From the NCBI RefSeq assembly GCF_004023625.1, contig NZ_RPDJ01000044.1, positions 1-64,000 of the forward strand: 64,000 bases of DNA, in the 5' to 3' direction. The DNA is from Streptomyces cavernae (GTDB lineage Bacteria > Actinomycetota > Actinomycetes > Streptomycetales > Streptomycetaceae). The notes under the pieces were generated by a model. It saw nothing but the letters and a program-made list of their open reading frames with translations. It had not been told where the DNA came from and did not search any database. The translations under genes were made by a program, and so were the position numbers. This document shows, piece by piece, positions 1 through 8,634 of the stretch; the first letter of the stretch is position 1; each line of letters opens with the position of its first letter.

Positions 1-81
1 GAGGCGCGGGTGGCCGCGTACTCGGACCGCGAGATCGTCGTACGGGACGGGAAGTCCCGGGACATGGAGCGCGCGATATGA
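1..81 (+). CDS. ABC transporter ATP-binding protein, C-terminal end (partial)
   Basis: Only the last 26 codons are in the window, ending in TGA at 79-81. The readable tail includes YSDREIVVRDGK, which resembles the end of MacB/LolD-type ATPases that partner FtsX-like permeases. The stop overlaps the start of the next gene as ATGA, a sign of translational coupling. The family call rests mainly on the neighbouring permease, because no Walker motif lies inside the window. Confidence 0.7.
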   Translation, partial: EARVAAYSDREIVVRDGKSRDMERAI

Positions 82-2501
82 CCACCGGCACCTCGCCCAC
101 CGCCGCCCCGTCCGAGACTTCCCCGAGACCCATCTCCTTGGGAGATCCCCGCCACGACACCCCCATGCTGCGGCAGTGGTCCGCAGACCTGGCCATGGGC
201 GTCAAGTTCGCGTTCACCGGAGGCCGGGAGGGCTGGATACGTCTCCTGCTCACCGGCGTCGGCGTGGGTCTCGGCGTGGCACTGCTGCTGCTCACCACCG
301 CCATCCCGAACGCGATGCAGACACGGGAGGACCGCGAGTACGCGCGCCTGGCCTTCGCGCTGGTCGGCGAGTTCGGCGCGCGCGCACCCGAGCCGGCCAA
401 GGCCGACAACACGCTGCTCGTCGCGGACGTCTCCACCGAGTTCCGCGGCCGGCATGTCCTTGGCCGTCAGCTGGAGCCCGAGGGCCCCGGGGCGCCGCTG
501 CCGCCCGGGATCAAGAAGTTCCCCGCGCCGGGTGAGATGTTCGTGTCCCCCGCGCTGAAGGAACTGCTCAAGTCCAAGGACGCCAGGCTGCTGCGCGAGC
601 GAGTGCCGTACCGCGTCACCGGCAGCATCGGGGAGAGCGGCCTGATCGGCTCGGCCGAACTCGCCTACTACACCGGCGGCCGGAACCTGGCCAAATACCA
701 CGACGCCGACTCCAGCGTCTCGCGCATCGACGCCTTCAACGTGGCGAAGCCGCCCGCAAAGGAGAAGGACCCGGTCCTTCTCCTGCTCGTCCTCACGGTC
801 TTCCTGGTGCTGCTGATGCCGGTCGGGGTGTTCATCGCCGCGGCCGTACGCTTCGGCGGCGAGCGGCGCGACCGCAGACTCGCCGCGCTGCGGCTGGTCG
901 GCGCCGACGGCCGGATGACCCGCCGGATCGCCGCCGGAGAGGCACTCGCCGGAGCCTTCCTCGGACTGCTCTTCGGCATCGGCTTCTTCCTGATCGGCCG
1001 CCAGATCGCCGGCTCCGTCGAACTCTTCGAGATCAGCGTCTTCCCGAGCTACCTCGACCCGGCGCCCGTACTCGCCGTCCTGATCGCCCTCGCGGTCCCG
1101 GCCACCGCGGTGGTGGTGACGCTGCTCGCCCTGCGCGGCGTGGTCATCGAACCGCTCGGCGTGGTGCGTACGGCCAAACCCACGCGACGCCGACTGTGGT
1201 GGCGGCTGCTGCTGCCGCTCGGCGGCCTCGGCCTGCTCGCACAGATGATCGGCAAGGGCAACAACAGCGGCGAATTCAACGAGTACATGGTGACCGGCGG
1301 TGTCATCCTGCTCCTCGTCGGCATCACCGCGCTGCTGCCATGGATCGTGGAAGCCGTCGTGGCCCGCCTGAACTCGGGCCCGGTCTCCTGGCAACTGGCC
1401 CTACGCAGACTGCAGCTGAGCAGCGGCACCGCCGCCCGCATGGTCAACGGCATCGCGGTCGCGGTGGCCGGCGCGATCGCCCTGCAGATGCTCTTCGCCG
1501 GCGTCCAGGACGACTACACGAAGCCCACCGGCCAGGACCTCTCCCGCGCCCAGATGGATCTGTCCGTGCCGAAGCACATCCCCATCGCAGACACCCGGCA
1601 AAAGCTCGCCGACACCCGCGGTGTGCGCGGCGCCGTCGCGCTGTCCGACACCCGGCTGGGCGACCGCGCCAAGAAACCCAAAGCGCTCGCGGGAGTCACC
1701 GTCGGCGACTGCGCCGACCTACGCGAAGTGGCGAAGCTGCCCTCGTGCCGCGAGGGCGATGTCTTCGCCTTGCACGGCACCGAACCGGAGCTCGCCGAAC
1801 CCGGCCAAAAGCTCTTCCTCGACCCCTCCCTCGACGGCGACCCAAAGGGTGCGCAGGTGCCCTGGACGGTGCCGCGGGACATCAAGAAGGCCGAGCCGCG
1901 CACCGACCCCTCGGGCTGGGAGCGGGAGGGCTTCCTCATGACCACGAGCGCGCTGCCCACCGCCGCGGCCGAGACCTCCAGCGGGATGATCTACCTCAAG
2001 CTCGACATGGCGGTCCCGGACGTGAGCGAGATCGTGCGCAACGCCGCAATGAAGATCGACCCGCTCGCGGTGCCCAGGATGTTCACGGAGGGTGAGCGTA
2101 CCCCTGAGTTCGACTCCATCCGCACCGGGCTGTTCGCCGGCGCGGCCTGTGTCCTCGCGCTGATCGGGGCGAGCCTGCTGGTCTCCCAGCTGGAGCAACT
2201 GCGCGAGCGAAAGAAGCTGCTCTCCTCGCTGATCGCCTTCGGCACCCGGCGCCGCACACTGACCCTGTCGGTCCTGTGGCAGACCGCGATCCCGGTCGCC
2301 CTGGGCCTGCTCCTCGCCACGATGGTGGGCCTCACCCTGGGCGCCGTCCTGCTGAAGATGACGGACACCGCGGTGACGGTGGACTGGCTGAGCGTCCTGG
2401 CGATGACCGGCATCGGCGCGGCGGTAGTCCTGGTGGTGACAGCCCTCAGCGTCCCCCCACTCCTTCGCCTGATGCGCCCGGACGGCCTCCGCACCGAGTA
2501 A
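78..2501 (+). CDS. FtsX-like ABC transporter permease
   Basis: This 807-residue membrane protein is the permease partner of the ATPase whose end overlaps its ATG by four bases. One transmembrane segment lies near residue 60, followed by a large extracytoplasmic region, then a three-helix FtsX block around residues 230-360 (VLLLLVLTVFLVLLMPVGVF and two more helices). Further helices lie near 375-425 and 455-475, a second soluble region follows, and a second FtsX block is at about 690-800. The duplicated FtsX domain with two outer loops is typical of MacB-like type VII ABC permeases in actinobacteria, which often act in envelope stress or peptide resistance. The substrate cannot be read from the sequence. 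Loop residues RERKKLLSSLIAFGTRRR are the usual cytoplasmic coupling region. Confidence 0.88.
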   Translation: MTTGTSPTAAPSETSPRPISLGDPRHDTPMLRQWSADLAMGVKFAFTGGREGWIRLLLTGVGVGLGVALLLLTTAIPNAMQTREDREYARLAFALVGEFGARAPEPAKADNTLLVADVSTEFRGRHVLGRQLEPEGPGAPLPPGIKKFPAPGEMFVSPALKELLKSKDARLLRERVPYRVTGSIGESGLIGSAELAYYTGGRNLAKYHDADSSVSRIDAFNVAKPPAKEKDPVLLLLVLTVFLVLLMPVGVFIAAAVRFGGERRDRRLAALRLVGADGRMTRRIAAGEALAGAFLGLLFGIGFFLIGRQIAGSVELFEISVFPSYLDPAPVLAVLIALAVPATAVVVTLLALRGVVIEPLGVVRTAKPTRRRLWWRLLLPLGGLGLLAQMIGKGNNSGEFNEYMVTGGVILLLVGITALLPWIVEAVVARLNSGPVSWQLALRRLQLSSGTAARMVNGIAVAVAGAIALQMLFAGVQDDYTKPTGQDLSRAQMDLSVPKHIPIADTRQKLADTRGVRGAVALSDTRLGDRAKKPKALAGVTVGDCADLREVAKLPSCREGDVFALHGTEPELAEPGQKLFLDPSLDGDPKGAQVPWTVPRDIKKAEPRTDPSGWEREGFLMTTSALPTAAAETSSGMIYLKLDMAVPDVSEIVRNAAMKIDPLAVPRMFTEGERTPEFDSIRTGLFAGAACVLALIGASLLVSQLEQLRERKKLLSSLIAFGTRRRTLTLSVLWQTAIPVALGLLLATMVGLTLGAVLLKMTDTAVTVDWLSVLAMTGIGAAVVLVVTALSVPPLLRLMRPDGLRTE

Positions 2502-2644
2502 CACAGACGCCCCGTCAGGAGCCCGGAGAACAGGGAACGGTGCGTACAGCTCCACCCCGCCCACCTGATCAGCCGGTCAGGTTGGGCCAGCATCCGGTCC
2601 ATGGGGTCCGGGCACGCTGGCACAGTGATTCCTCATGCGGTCTG

Positions 2645-2826
2645 TCAAGCCGCGTGCGCGGTGGGTGGCATGAGTTCGTAGGTCCGTCCGTCGCGGAGGA
2701 GGCCCAGAGGACGTTGACGCGGCGGCGGGCCAGGGCGAGGACAGCCTGGATGGCAACTTCACCTGCACGACCAGCTTTACGACATCGGACCGCAGTACGA
2801 ATCCCGCACACACGACTGCCGTTCAC
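2645..2826 (-). pseudogene. IS110-family transposase, C-terminal remnant with frameshift
   Basis: The minus strand reads AIQAVLALARRRVNVLWA, a hallmark of the end of IS110/IS116/IS902 transposases. The expected continuation, LLRDGRTYELMPPTAHAA and a TGA stop, lies in the next frame, so one frameshift breaks it. The rest of the transposase, including the DEDD catalytic part, is absent. This is a dead fragment and marks past insertion next to the decayed gene downstream. Confidence 0.72.
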
Positions 2827-2927
2827 CCGACGCTCATCACAGCCGGTGACTCACGGAACGATCGTTCGCATTCCCCGGCTCCGCCGGGCAGCCGTGCGGG
2901 CGCTCCGCGTCGGACGAAGAGCTGACG

Positions 2928-2987
2928 CCGCGACGCTCCGCGTCGCGGCCGACAGGAGGCGATTCCTCCCCGGCGTGAACGCCGGGG
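2928..2987. mobile_element. Two hairpins resembling an IS200/IS605 (TnpB-type) element end
   Basis: Two perfect short hairpins follow each other. CCGCGACGC / GCGTCGCGG has a 3-base loop at 2928-2948, and CCCCGGCG / CGCCGGGG has a 4-base loop at 2968-2987. The string GGAGGCGATTCCTCCCCGGC between and within them resembles the right end of tnpB-carrying IS200/IS605 elements in Streptomyces, where the guide RNA 3' end also lies. No tnpA or tnpB reading frame is present. The assignment rests on recall of that end sequence and is tentative. Confidence 0.45.
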
Positions 2988-2992
2988 CATCC

Positions 2993-3355
2993 TTGCCAGA
3001 AGCGAGTGACGTTCCTGACGTACACCTGGAGGAGCCCGGCTCGGCGGCGAACCCGGACACCCAGTTCTGGCACATCGTGACCGAACCGAACGGCGGAAAG
3101 ACGCTGCTCAACAAGTCGGGTGGCCGCGCGGCAGCCATCTGGACGGGGAACGCGACGGTCGGCCAGCGGATCGGCCAGTGGGTCGACGACAGCGCCACGG
3201 GCAGCTGAAACCTCGTCAAGACCGACGACGGGTTCTACCGGCTGCAGTCGGTCAAGAACACGAGCCTGTATCTGACCGGCGCGTCCGACGGGGCGCCGCT
3301 CACCTTGCAGAACACGGTCTCCGACGGCTCCCAGGACTGGGAGCTCGTCCAGTAG
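2993..3355 (+). pseudogene. RICIN-domain (beta-trefoil) protein fragment with in-frame nonsense codon
   Basis: The frame reads FWHIVTEPNGGKTLLNKSGG, then a TGA at 3206-3208, then NLVKTDDGFYRLQSVKN and SLYLTGASDGAPLTLQN, ending DWELVQ at a TAG. This is the pattern of the last ricin-type carbohydrate-binding repeat of a secreted glycoside hydrolase. The TGA sits where the family usually has Trp (GSWNLV), so a TGG to TGA change explains it. The N-terminal catalytic part is missing. The frame starts right after the hairpin at 2968-2987, which suggests that an insertion truncated the gene. Confidence 0.7.
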
Positions 3356-3582
3356 GCCGCCGCCGGGGACAGCGGCGTACGAGCCCGCGCCCGGCACTGC
3401 CCGCGGTGTGGGGTGGGCAGTGGATGCAGCCCACCCCCACTACCCGTTTTCCACGGCCGCGCTGATCGTCTTTCGGCCGTCTTCCGCTCTCTTCCCGTCT
3501 TCGCGCTTCTTTGTCTCTCAACTTACTTATCTTGGTACTAACTTCTTGATCATTCATCGCGTCAGACCATGCGGAGCGTTTC

Positions 3583-4398
3583 ATGACCGGGCAGAACCCC
3601 TATCAGCGCGCCGTCGAAATCGACACCAGCAAGCCGCATCCCGCGCGGATGTACGACTGGTATCTCGGCGGCAAGGACAACTACCCGGTCGACGAGCAGA
3701 TGGGCCGCCAGATGCTGACCCTTGACCCGAGGGTGCCGGTGATGGCGCGGGTCAACCGCGCGTTCATGCACCGGGCGACGCGCTGGCTGGCCGAGAACGG
3801 CATACGGCAGTTCCTGGACGTCGGCACCGGCATCCCGACCCAGCCGAACCTCCACCAGATCGCCCAGGGGATCGCGCCCGACGCACGTGTCGTCTACTGC
3901 GACAACGATCCGATCGTGCTGGCCCACGCCGCGGCCCTGCTGCGCAGCACACCGGAGGGGGTCACGGAGTATCTGCAGGCCGACATGCGGGACCCGGCGA
4001 GCATCGTGGAAGGAGCGAAGGAGGTCCTGGACTTCGGCCGGCCCATCGCGCTCTCCCTCGTCGCGCTGCTGCACTTCGTCTCCGACGAGGACGGTGCGCA
4101 CGAGCTGGTCGACCGGCTGCTGTCCGAACTGCCCTCCGGCAGCTGTCTGATGATGACCCACGCCACCGCCGACTTCACGCCGGAGGAGTCGCGGGCGGCG
4201 ACCGAGAAGCTCAAGGCCGCCGGCGTCACCCTGGCTTTGCGTTCCCGGGAGGAGTTCGCCCGCTTCTTCGACAGCCTCGACCTGGTCGAGCCCGGTGTCG
4301 TCGTGGTCGACAAATGGCACCCGGAACTCGGCGAGCCCGTTCCCGGTCAGGACGACGGGGTCATTCCGGGGTACGGGGCGGTGGGCCGTAAGCCGTAG
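3583..4398 (+). CDS. SAM-dependent methyltransferase, SAV2177 family (DUF574)
   Basis: The 271-residue protein carries the actinobacterial SAV2177-type signature. An N-terminal HPARMYDWYLGGKDNYPVD stretch is followed by a Rossmann SAM-binding motif (FLDVGTGIPTQPNLHQIAQ) and an acidic strand end (VVYCDNDPIV). Substrates of this family are unknown; streptomycetes carry many copies. The start is supported by GGAG about 8 bases upstream. The preceding 100 bases are unusually AT-rich for this genome (TTTGTCTCTCAACTTACTTA) and probably hold the promoter. No operon partner is evident. Confidence 0.9.
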   Translation: MTGQNPYQRAVEIDTSKPHPARMYDWYLGGKDNYPVDEQMGRQMLTLDPRVPVMARVNRAFMHRATRWLAENGIRQFLDVGTGIPTQPNLHQIAQGIAPDARVVYCDNDPIVLAHAAALLRSTPEGVTEYLQADMRDPASIVEGAKEVLDFGRPIALSLVALLHFVSDEDGAHELVDRLLSELPSGSCLMMTHATADFTPEESRAATEKLKAAGVTLALRSREEFARFFDSLDLVEPGVVVVDKWHPELGEPVPGQDDGVIPGYGAVGRKP

Positions 4399-4630
4399 CG
4401 GGTGCCGTGGCGGGCCTGGGCCCGGTGACCGCGCCGGGCTCAGTGACCGGGCCGGCCCCGGGGTGATCAGCCATGCCGTGTTCCGCCCGGCTGTGGGGGA
4501 CCCGCCGTCATGCTTCACCAAGGCGGACATTTCATCTTTTTTGAGAATTTTTACCTTTTCTGGGCGTCAGTCGTTCTGGCGTGCGCACTCGATGGCCGTC
4601 CCGACCGAACCGAACCATACGGAGGACGCC

Positions 4631-5299
4631 ATGTCGCTGGTCGAGAAACTGCTGGATGCCTATCCCGCCCAGACAGGGATGCCGCCCAGGCTTCTCGGCG
4701 AGGCGGTGGACAAGCTCTACGAGTGCGCCGGCGTCTGTCTGACGTGCGCCGATGCGGCCGCCGCCGAGCAGGACCCGGAAAAGATCGTGATGTCCATCAA
4801 GTGTGTGCGGCTGGACAACGACTGTGCCGACCTGTGCACCGTCGCCGCCCGGATCCTGGCCCGGCAGACGGGCTACGACGCGCCGACGACGATGGCGATC
4901 ATCGAGGCGACCCGCACCGTCCTGCGCGCGAGCGCGGACGCTGCCGAGGAGTTCAAGGAAACGACCTACTTCCAACTGTCCGCGAAGGCGTGCCGCGAGA
5001 CGGAACAGCTGCTCGGTCAGCTGGTCGAGCAGATGGGCTCCAGCGAGGCGGGAGAGGGATACCCCACCTCACCGCCCAGCGCGACGACCCCGGCCGGAGC
5101 GTCCATGGGCGGCGGAACGGAGACGACGGAGAAAACCGGCGGGTCCGGTGCATCCGGTGCGGGCAAGTCCGAGGAAGAACTCCGAGAGATGAACGTCGAC
5201 GAGCTCCGGGACCTGGCCCGCGAGCAGGGGGTGACCGGTTTGCACGAGATGCGAAAGGAAGAGCTCATCGAAGCGATCAGCGGAAAGCGCGGATCGTAG
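4631..5299 (+). CDS. Cys-rich four-helix-type protein fused to a Rho_N-like C-terminal motif
   Basis: The 222-residue protein starts at an ATG ten bases after a GGAGG. Residues about 1-135 are helical with Cys at 32, 36, 39, 58, 65, 69 and 121. The spacings CxxxCxxC and CxxxxxxCxxxC resemble DUF326 / four-helix copper-storage (Csp-like) proteins. The Cys of the last helices are mostly missing, so metal capacity would be reduced. A Gly/Ser/Thr-rich linker covers about 140-180. Residues 187-216 (MNVDELRDLAREQGVTGL, then an EELIEAI helix) match the Rho N-terminal/SAP-like fold seen in many actinobacterial nucleic-acid-binding proteins. The fusion suggests a redox or metal module tethered to nucleic acid or protein, which is inference. 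An AT-rich stretch at 4530-4560 may be the promoter. Confidence 0.75.
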   Translation: MSLVEKLLDAYPAQTGMPPRLLGEAVDKLYECAGVCLTCADAAAAEQDPEKIVMSIKCVRLDNDCADLCTVAARILARQTGYDAPTTMAIIEATRTVLRASADAAEEFKETTYFQLSAKACRETEQLLGQLVEQMGSSEAGEGYPTSPPSATTPAGASMGGGTETTEKTGGSGASGAGKSEEELREMNVDELRDLAREQGVTGLHEMRKEELIEAISGKRGS

Positions 5300-5460
5300 C
5301 AGCGAGCAGCTGCGCATAGGCCGCGCCGATGCGGTCGTCACCTGGCTCCAGCGAACCGGCATCCACCTGCCTCGACCGTTGTGACTTCGCTTTACACAGG
5401 TCGACGGGGGGGGACCCGGCGCTCCGCCATCACCGGACGAAGACGCAAGGAGGCCTCTCC

Positions 5461-5940
5461 ATGACCATTCACGCAAGCACCACCAGACCTACTCGTGCAG
5501 CTGTCCAGCAGGCCGCGCAGTTGGTCGGGGTGGTCTTCCTGCTCGTCGGGGTCCTCGGGTTCATTCCCGGCATCACCACCGGCTACGACGACATGGAGTT
5601 CGCCTCGCACGACTCCGGGGCGGAGCTGCTCGGGATCTTCCAGGTGTCGGTCCTGCACAACATCGTCCACCTGCTGTTCGGGATCGTCGGCCTCGCGATG
5701 GCACGCAGCGCCTCAGGGGCACGTGCCTTCCTGATCGGCGGTGGCGTGATCTACCTGGTGCTCTGGCTGTACGGCCTGATCATCGACCATGGTTCCGACG
5801 CCAACTTCGTCCCGCTGAACACGGCCGACGACTGGTTGCACTTCGCGCTCGGCGTCGCCATGATCGCCCTGGGTGTTCTGCTCACCCGAGGCCGCCGGTC
5901 CGGCCGAGAGGGATCCACCCCTACCGGGGCGGGACTGTGA
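5461..5940 (+). CDS. DUF4383 domain-containing membrane protein
   Basis: The 159-residue protein has four predicted helices: about 20-40 (VGVVFLLVGVLGFIPGI), 65-80, 95-115 (GGGVIYLVLWLYGLIIDH) and 130-148. The conserved DUF4383 patterns are present: the LGFIPGITT turn, VLHNIVHLLFGIVGLAMARS and ADDWLHFALGVAMIALG. The function of the family is unknown; it is common in actinobacteria near stress genes. AAGGAGG lies 8-9 bases before the ATG. The gene sits 160 bases after the Cys-rich gene and is followed by a strong hairpin. Confidence 0.88.
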   Translation: MTIHASTTRPTRAAVQQAAQLVGVVFLLVGVLGFIPGITTGYDDMEFASHDSGAELLGIFQVSVLHNIVHLLFGIVGLAMARSASGARAFLIGGGVIYLVLWLYGLIIDHGSDANFVPLNTADDWLHFALGVAMIALGVLLTRGRRSGREGSTPTGAGL

Positions 5941-6356
5941 CGCGGCGGAGGACACGCGTCCCACCGAACCCGTGATGATGCGGTGCCCGGCCGGCCTGCG
6001 AGCTTTTCAGCGCCACCGCAGGCCGGCCGCACCCATGCCTAACCGCCGCTGCCACCGCCGCCGTTCATGGCCTTGCGGACGGCATCCTCCGTGCGGTCCA
6101 CGGTTGAACGTCTGCGGACGTGCCGGCCCAGTCCACCGTGGCCTCCTCCGGGTGATAAAGCCTGACGAAGTACCCCTCAGCGAGGAGATCGAACTGCATG
6201 ACCGGCGGTGCGCCGGCCGAGCTGTCCTTTTCGGCCGCGGCCCCGGCCACCGGTCACGGGCCCGGCCGGGGCACTCGCGGCCTTCCGAGGCCTGGCCCGT
6301 GCGGGCCATTCGCCCTCCCATCCGGGCGTGTCCTTCCCACCTCTCGCCCGTGCGGG
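5941..6356. other. Intergenic region, no supported gene
   Basis: The stretch holds the terminator hairpin at 5988-6029 and then about 330 bases without a convincing gene. A short minus-strand frame near 6065-6210 (MQFDLLAEGYFVRLYHPEE) has coding-like composition but no recognised family and no clear ribosome binding site, so it is not called. Confidence 0.5.
5988..6029. terminator. Hairpin terminator between the convergent DUF4383 and DUF5709 genes
   Basis: CGGCCGGCCTGCG pairs perfectly with CGCAGGCCGGCCG (13 bp) around a 16-base loop containing TTTT. It begins 48 bases after the DUF4383 stop and probably ends that transcript. Confidence 0.7.
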
Positions 6357-6890
6357 TCATTCCCCCCTCTCCCCTGCCGGTGGCAGCTGATCGTCGGAAA
6401 CGACGTGGACGGCGGCCTCCTCCGCACCGGCCGCCCCGCCGTCGATGCCCTCGTCCTCGGCCACGAGTTCCTTGGTGGTGTCCGTTCGCGCACCCTCGTC
6501 CGGTGCCACCAGGCGACCGGCGCGGTCCGTGCCGGCCTCCGGGTCGAGTGGTTCGCCCTCGCCGCCGGGCAGGTCCCCGATGCCGTCCCCTGCCTGCGCC
6601 TCCGCCTCCGGAACCTCCTGGCGCAGCCTCTCGTCCAGGGACTCGCCCTCGTGCTGCTCGGCCGCCGTGACGCCCTTCTTGGTGACGCCCAAGGGCTTTT
6701 CCGGCGGGGAGTAGCCCTCGTCGAGCATGTCGTCGTAGGTGCGCTCGTCCACCGCGTCCTGCAGATCCAGAGGGGCGGCGTCCTCCTGGTCCTCGTTGCT
6801 TCCCGTGGGCTGGTAGGCGTCGTCGGCCATGTTCTCGCCGGCCGTGTTCTCGTCGGTCATGGTCTCGTCGGCCGTGTTCTCGTCGCTCAT
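6357..6890 (-). CDS. DUF5709 domain-containing protein
   Basis: This acidic 177-residue soluble protein starts at MSDENTADETMTDEN. The DUF5709 core is visible at about residues 40-120: LDLQDAVDERTYDDMLDEGY, SPPEKPLGVTKKG, then ESLDERLRQEVPE. The C-terminal part is rich in Asp, Glu, Ala and Gly and probably disordered. The N-terminus holds near-tandem TADETMTDENTAGEN repeats. The function of the family is unknown. GGGGAGA precedes the chosen start. The next gene upstream, also acidic and disordered, is on the same strand 43 bases away and is likely co-transcribed. Confidence 0.85.
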   Translation of the reverse strand: MSDENTADETMTDENTAGENMADDAYQPTGSNEDQEDAAPLDLQDAVDERTYDDMLDEGYSPPEKPLGVTKKGVTAAEQHEGESLDERLRQEVPEAEAQAGDGIGDLPGGEGEPLDPEAGTDRAGRLVAPDEGARTDTTKELVAEDEGIDGGAAGAEEAAVHVVSDDQLPPAGERGE

Positions 6891-6933
6891 GTCCGTCTCC
6901 CCGGCTGGTGATGCTTCCTGCTGCGTCCACCGG

Positions 6934-7170
6934 TCACGGGCCGGACCAGCCGGCCCGGTATTCCTCCGTGCCCTCGTCGTCCGCCTCGTCCTTGTCGGCC
7001 GCCTCGGCCTCGTCCGCCTCGTCCTCGCGGTCGCCCTCCGCCTGCGAGGGGGTGTCCCGGCGCGGGTCGGGGTGACCGGACGCCTCCCGCTCGTCGGTCC
7101 CCGGCTCCTGGTGCGGCGCGGTGTTCCGCTCCCGCTCACCCTCTGCCTGGGACGTGGTCTGCTCAGTCAT
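6934..7170 (-). CDS. Small acidic, probably disordered protein
   Basis: This 78-residue frame begins MTEQTTSQAEGERE and is dominated by Glu, Asp, Ala, Gly and Arg (EDEADEAEAADKDEADDE). There is no hydrophobic core, no cysteine and no recognised domain. The start is supported by GGAGGG about 7 bases upstream. It directly precedes the DUF5709 gene on the same strand, so the two may be one stress-related operon. That it is translated is inferred from the ribosome binding site, codon position bias and linkage; its function is unknown. Confidence 0.6.
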   Translation of the reverse strand: MTEQTTSQAEGERERNTAPHQEPGTDEREASGHPDPRRDTPSQAEGDREDEADEAEAADKDEADDEGTEEYRAGWSGP

Positions 7171-7302
7171 GGTCGGCCCTCCACATCGGATGACGCAGCC
7201 GGGTTCCCGCACAGCCGCGCACATAACGGCTGACACGGTCGCGTGGGCGAAACTCCTTCCCGGCCGGGCCCTGCCGAACGTTCAGGGTGTGCTCGGGGGC
7301 CG

Positions 7303-8586
7303 ATGGGGCACTCGGCCGCCATGGATGGACTTCGCCACCCCGTCATGGACCACACCCTCTCCGCCCTCTCCGAGGGCTACGCCTGGCTGCCGAACCGCAC
7401 GCGGGAAAGCCCGGGCCCCGTGGTGCGCACCCGGCTGATGGGCCGGCCCGCGGTGGCCCTGCGCGGACCGGACGCCGTGCGGTTCTTCTACGACGAACGG
7501 CACGTGAACCGTCATGGCGCGCTTCCCGAGCCGGTCCTGGGCACCCTGTTCGGGCACGAGGCCGTGCACAACCTCGACGGCCAGGCGCATCGCGTGCGCA
7601 AGGGCCTGTTCCTGCCCCTGCTGGCTCCCGAGAGGATCGCCGGCGTGGTCGAACACGTCACCGCGGAGTGGGATGGCGCGGTACCCGTCTGGAGTCGGCG
7701 TTCCCCCGTCGTGCTGTTCGACGAGGCGAGCGTGGTGCTCACCCGGGGCGTCTGCCGATGGGCCGGGATCCCGCTGGACGACCGGGACGCTGAGTCGGTG
7801 GCCCGTGACCTGATCGCGATGGTCGACGGATTCGCCACCCTCGGACCGCGCCACTGGCGTGCCCGCCGCGCCCGGGGCAGGCAGGAGGCCCGGCTGAGCC
7901 GGCTCGTCGAGGATGTGCGGTCGGGCACGGTCCAGGCGCCCGCGGGTTCCGTACTCGAGGACGTGATCCGGCACCGGAACGCCGCAGGCGAACCACTGGA
8001 TCCGAAGACGGCCGCCGTGGAACTGATCAACGTCATCCGCCCCACCGTCGCCGTCAGCTGGTTCGTCGCCTTCGCCGCGCACGCGCTGCACCGGTGGCCG
8101 GAGCACCGCGAACGACTGCAGTCGGACGACGCGGCGTACGCGGCGGCGTTCGTCCACGAGGTCCGCCGCTTCTACCCCTTCGCCCCGTTCCTCGGCGGCC
8201 GCGCCGTCACCGATCTGACCTGGCACGACGAGCACATCCCCGCCGGCACGATGGTCCTTCTGGACGTCTACGGGCAGAACCACGACGGGAGCCTGTGGGA
8301 CGACCCGTACGCGTTCCGCCCCCAGCGGTTCCTCCGACGGCCCGTCGAGCGCGACGAACTGATCCCGCAGGGCGGCGGCGACCCGAAGGCCGGACACCGC
8401 TGCCCGGGCGAGGGCATCACCATCGGGCTGCTGGAGGCCCTCGCCGTACGGCTGACCCGCCTCGATTACACCGTCCCCGACCAGGACCTGAGGATTCCCC
8501 TGCACCGGATACCGACGCGGCCGCGCAGCGGCTTCGTCGTCACCGGACTACGGGCACCGGCCGACCGGCCCGTCGCCGTGCCATGA
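7303..8586 (+). CDS. CYP152-type cytochrome P450 peroxygenase (fatty-acid hydroxylase)
   Basis: CYP152 enzymes use hydrogen peroxide to hydroxylate or decarboxylate fatty acids without a reductase. The 427-residue product carries the family's unusual heme loop QGGGDPKAGHRCPGE (Cys near 367 as thiolate ligand). It also has the I-helix NVIRPTVAVSWF, whose Arg-Pro pair replaces the usual acid-alcohol pair and holds the substrate carboxylate. The ExxR helix reads EVRR. Length fits the family (about 415-430). The start is uncertain: GTG at 7243 and ATGs at 7303 and 7321 are in frame, and 7303 has a G-rich stretch upstream. The SDR gene follows after 48 bases with its own GAGGAG and may oxidise the hydroxylated product. 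Confidence 0.88.
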   Translation: MGHSAAMDGLRHPVMDHTLSALSEGYAWLPNRTRESPGPVVRTRLMGRPAVALRGPDAVRFFYDERHVNRHGALPEPVLGTLFGHEAVHNLDGQAHRVRKGLFLPLLAPERIAGVVEHVTAEWDGAVPVWSRRSPVVLFDEASVVLTRGVCRWAGIPLDDRDAESVARDLIAMVDGFATLGPRHWRARRARGRQEARLSRLVEDVRSGTVQAPAGSVLEDVIRHRNAAGEPLDPKTAAVELINVIRPTVAVSWFVAFAAHALHRWPEHRERLQSDDAAYAAAFVHEVRRFYPFAPFLGGRAVTDLTWHDEHIPAGTMVLLDVYGQNHDGSLWDDPYAFRPQRFLRRPVERDELIPQGGGDPKAGHRCPGEGITIGLLEALAVRLTRLDYTVPDQDLRIPLHRIPTRPRSGFVVTGLRAPADRPVAVP

Positions 8587-8634
8587 CCGCCCCGAACCGC
8601 GCGTGATCGTGCCCGACGCCCGAGGAGAATGCCC

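Noticed and set aside
6065..6250. A short minus-strand gene (MQFDLLAEGYFVRLYHPEE)
   Set aside because: It has plausible composition but no family match, no clear start signal, and it ends without a recognisable domain.
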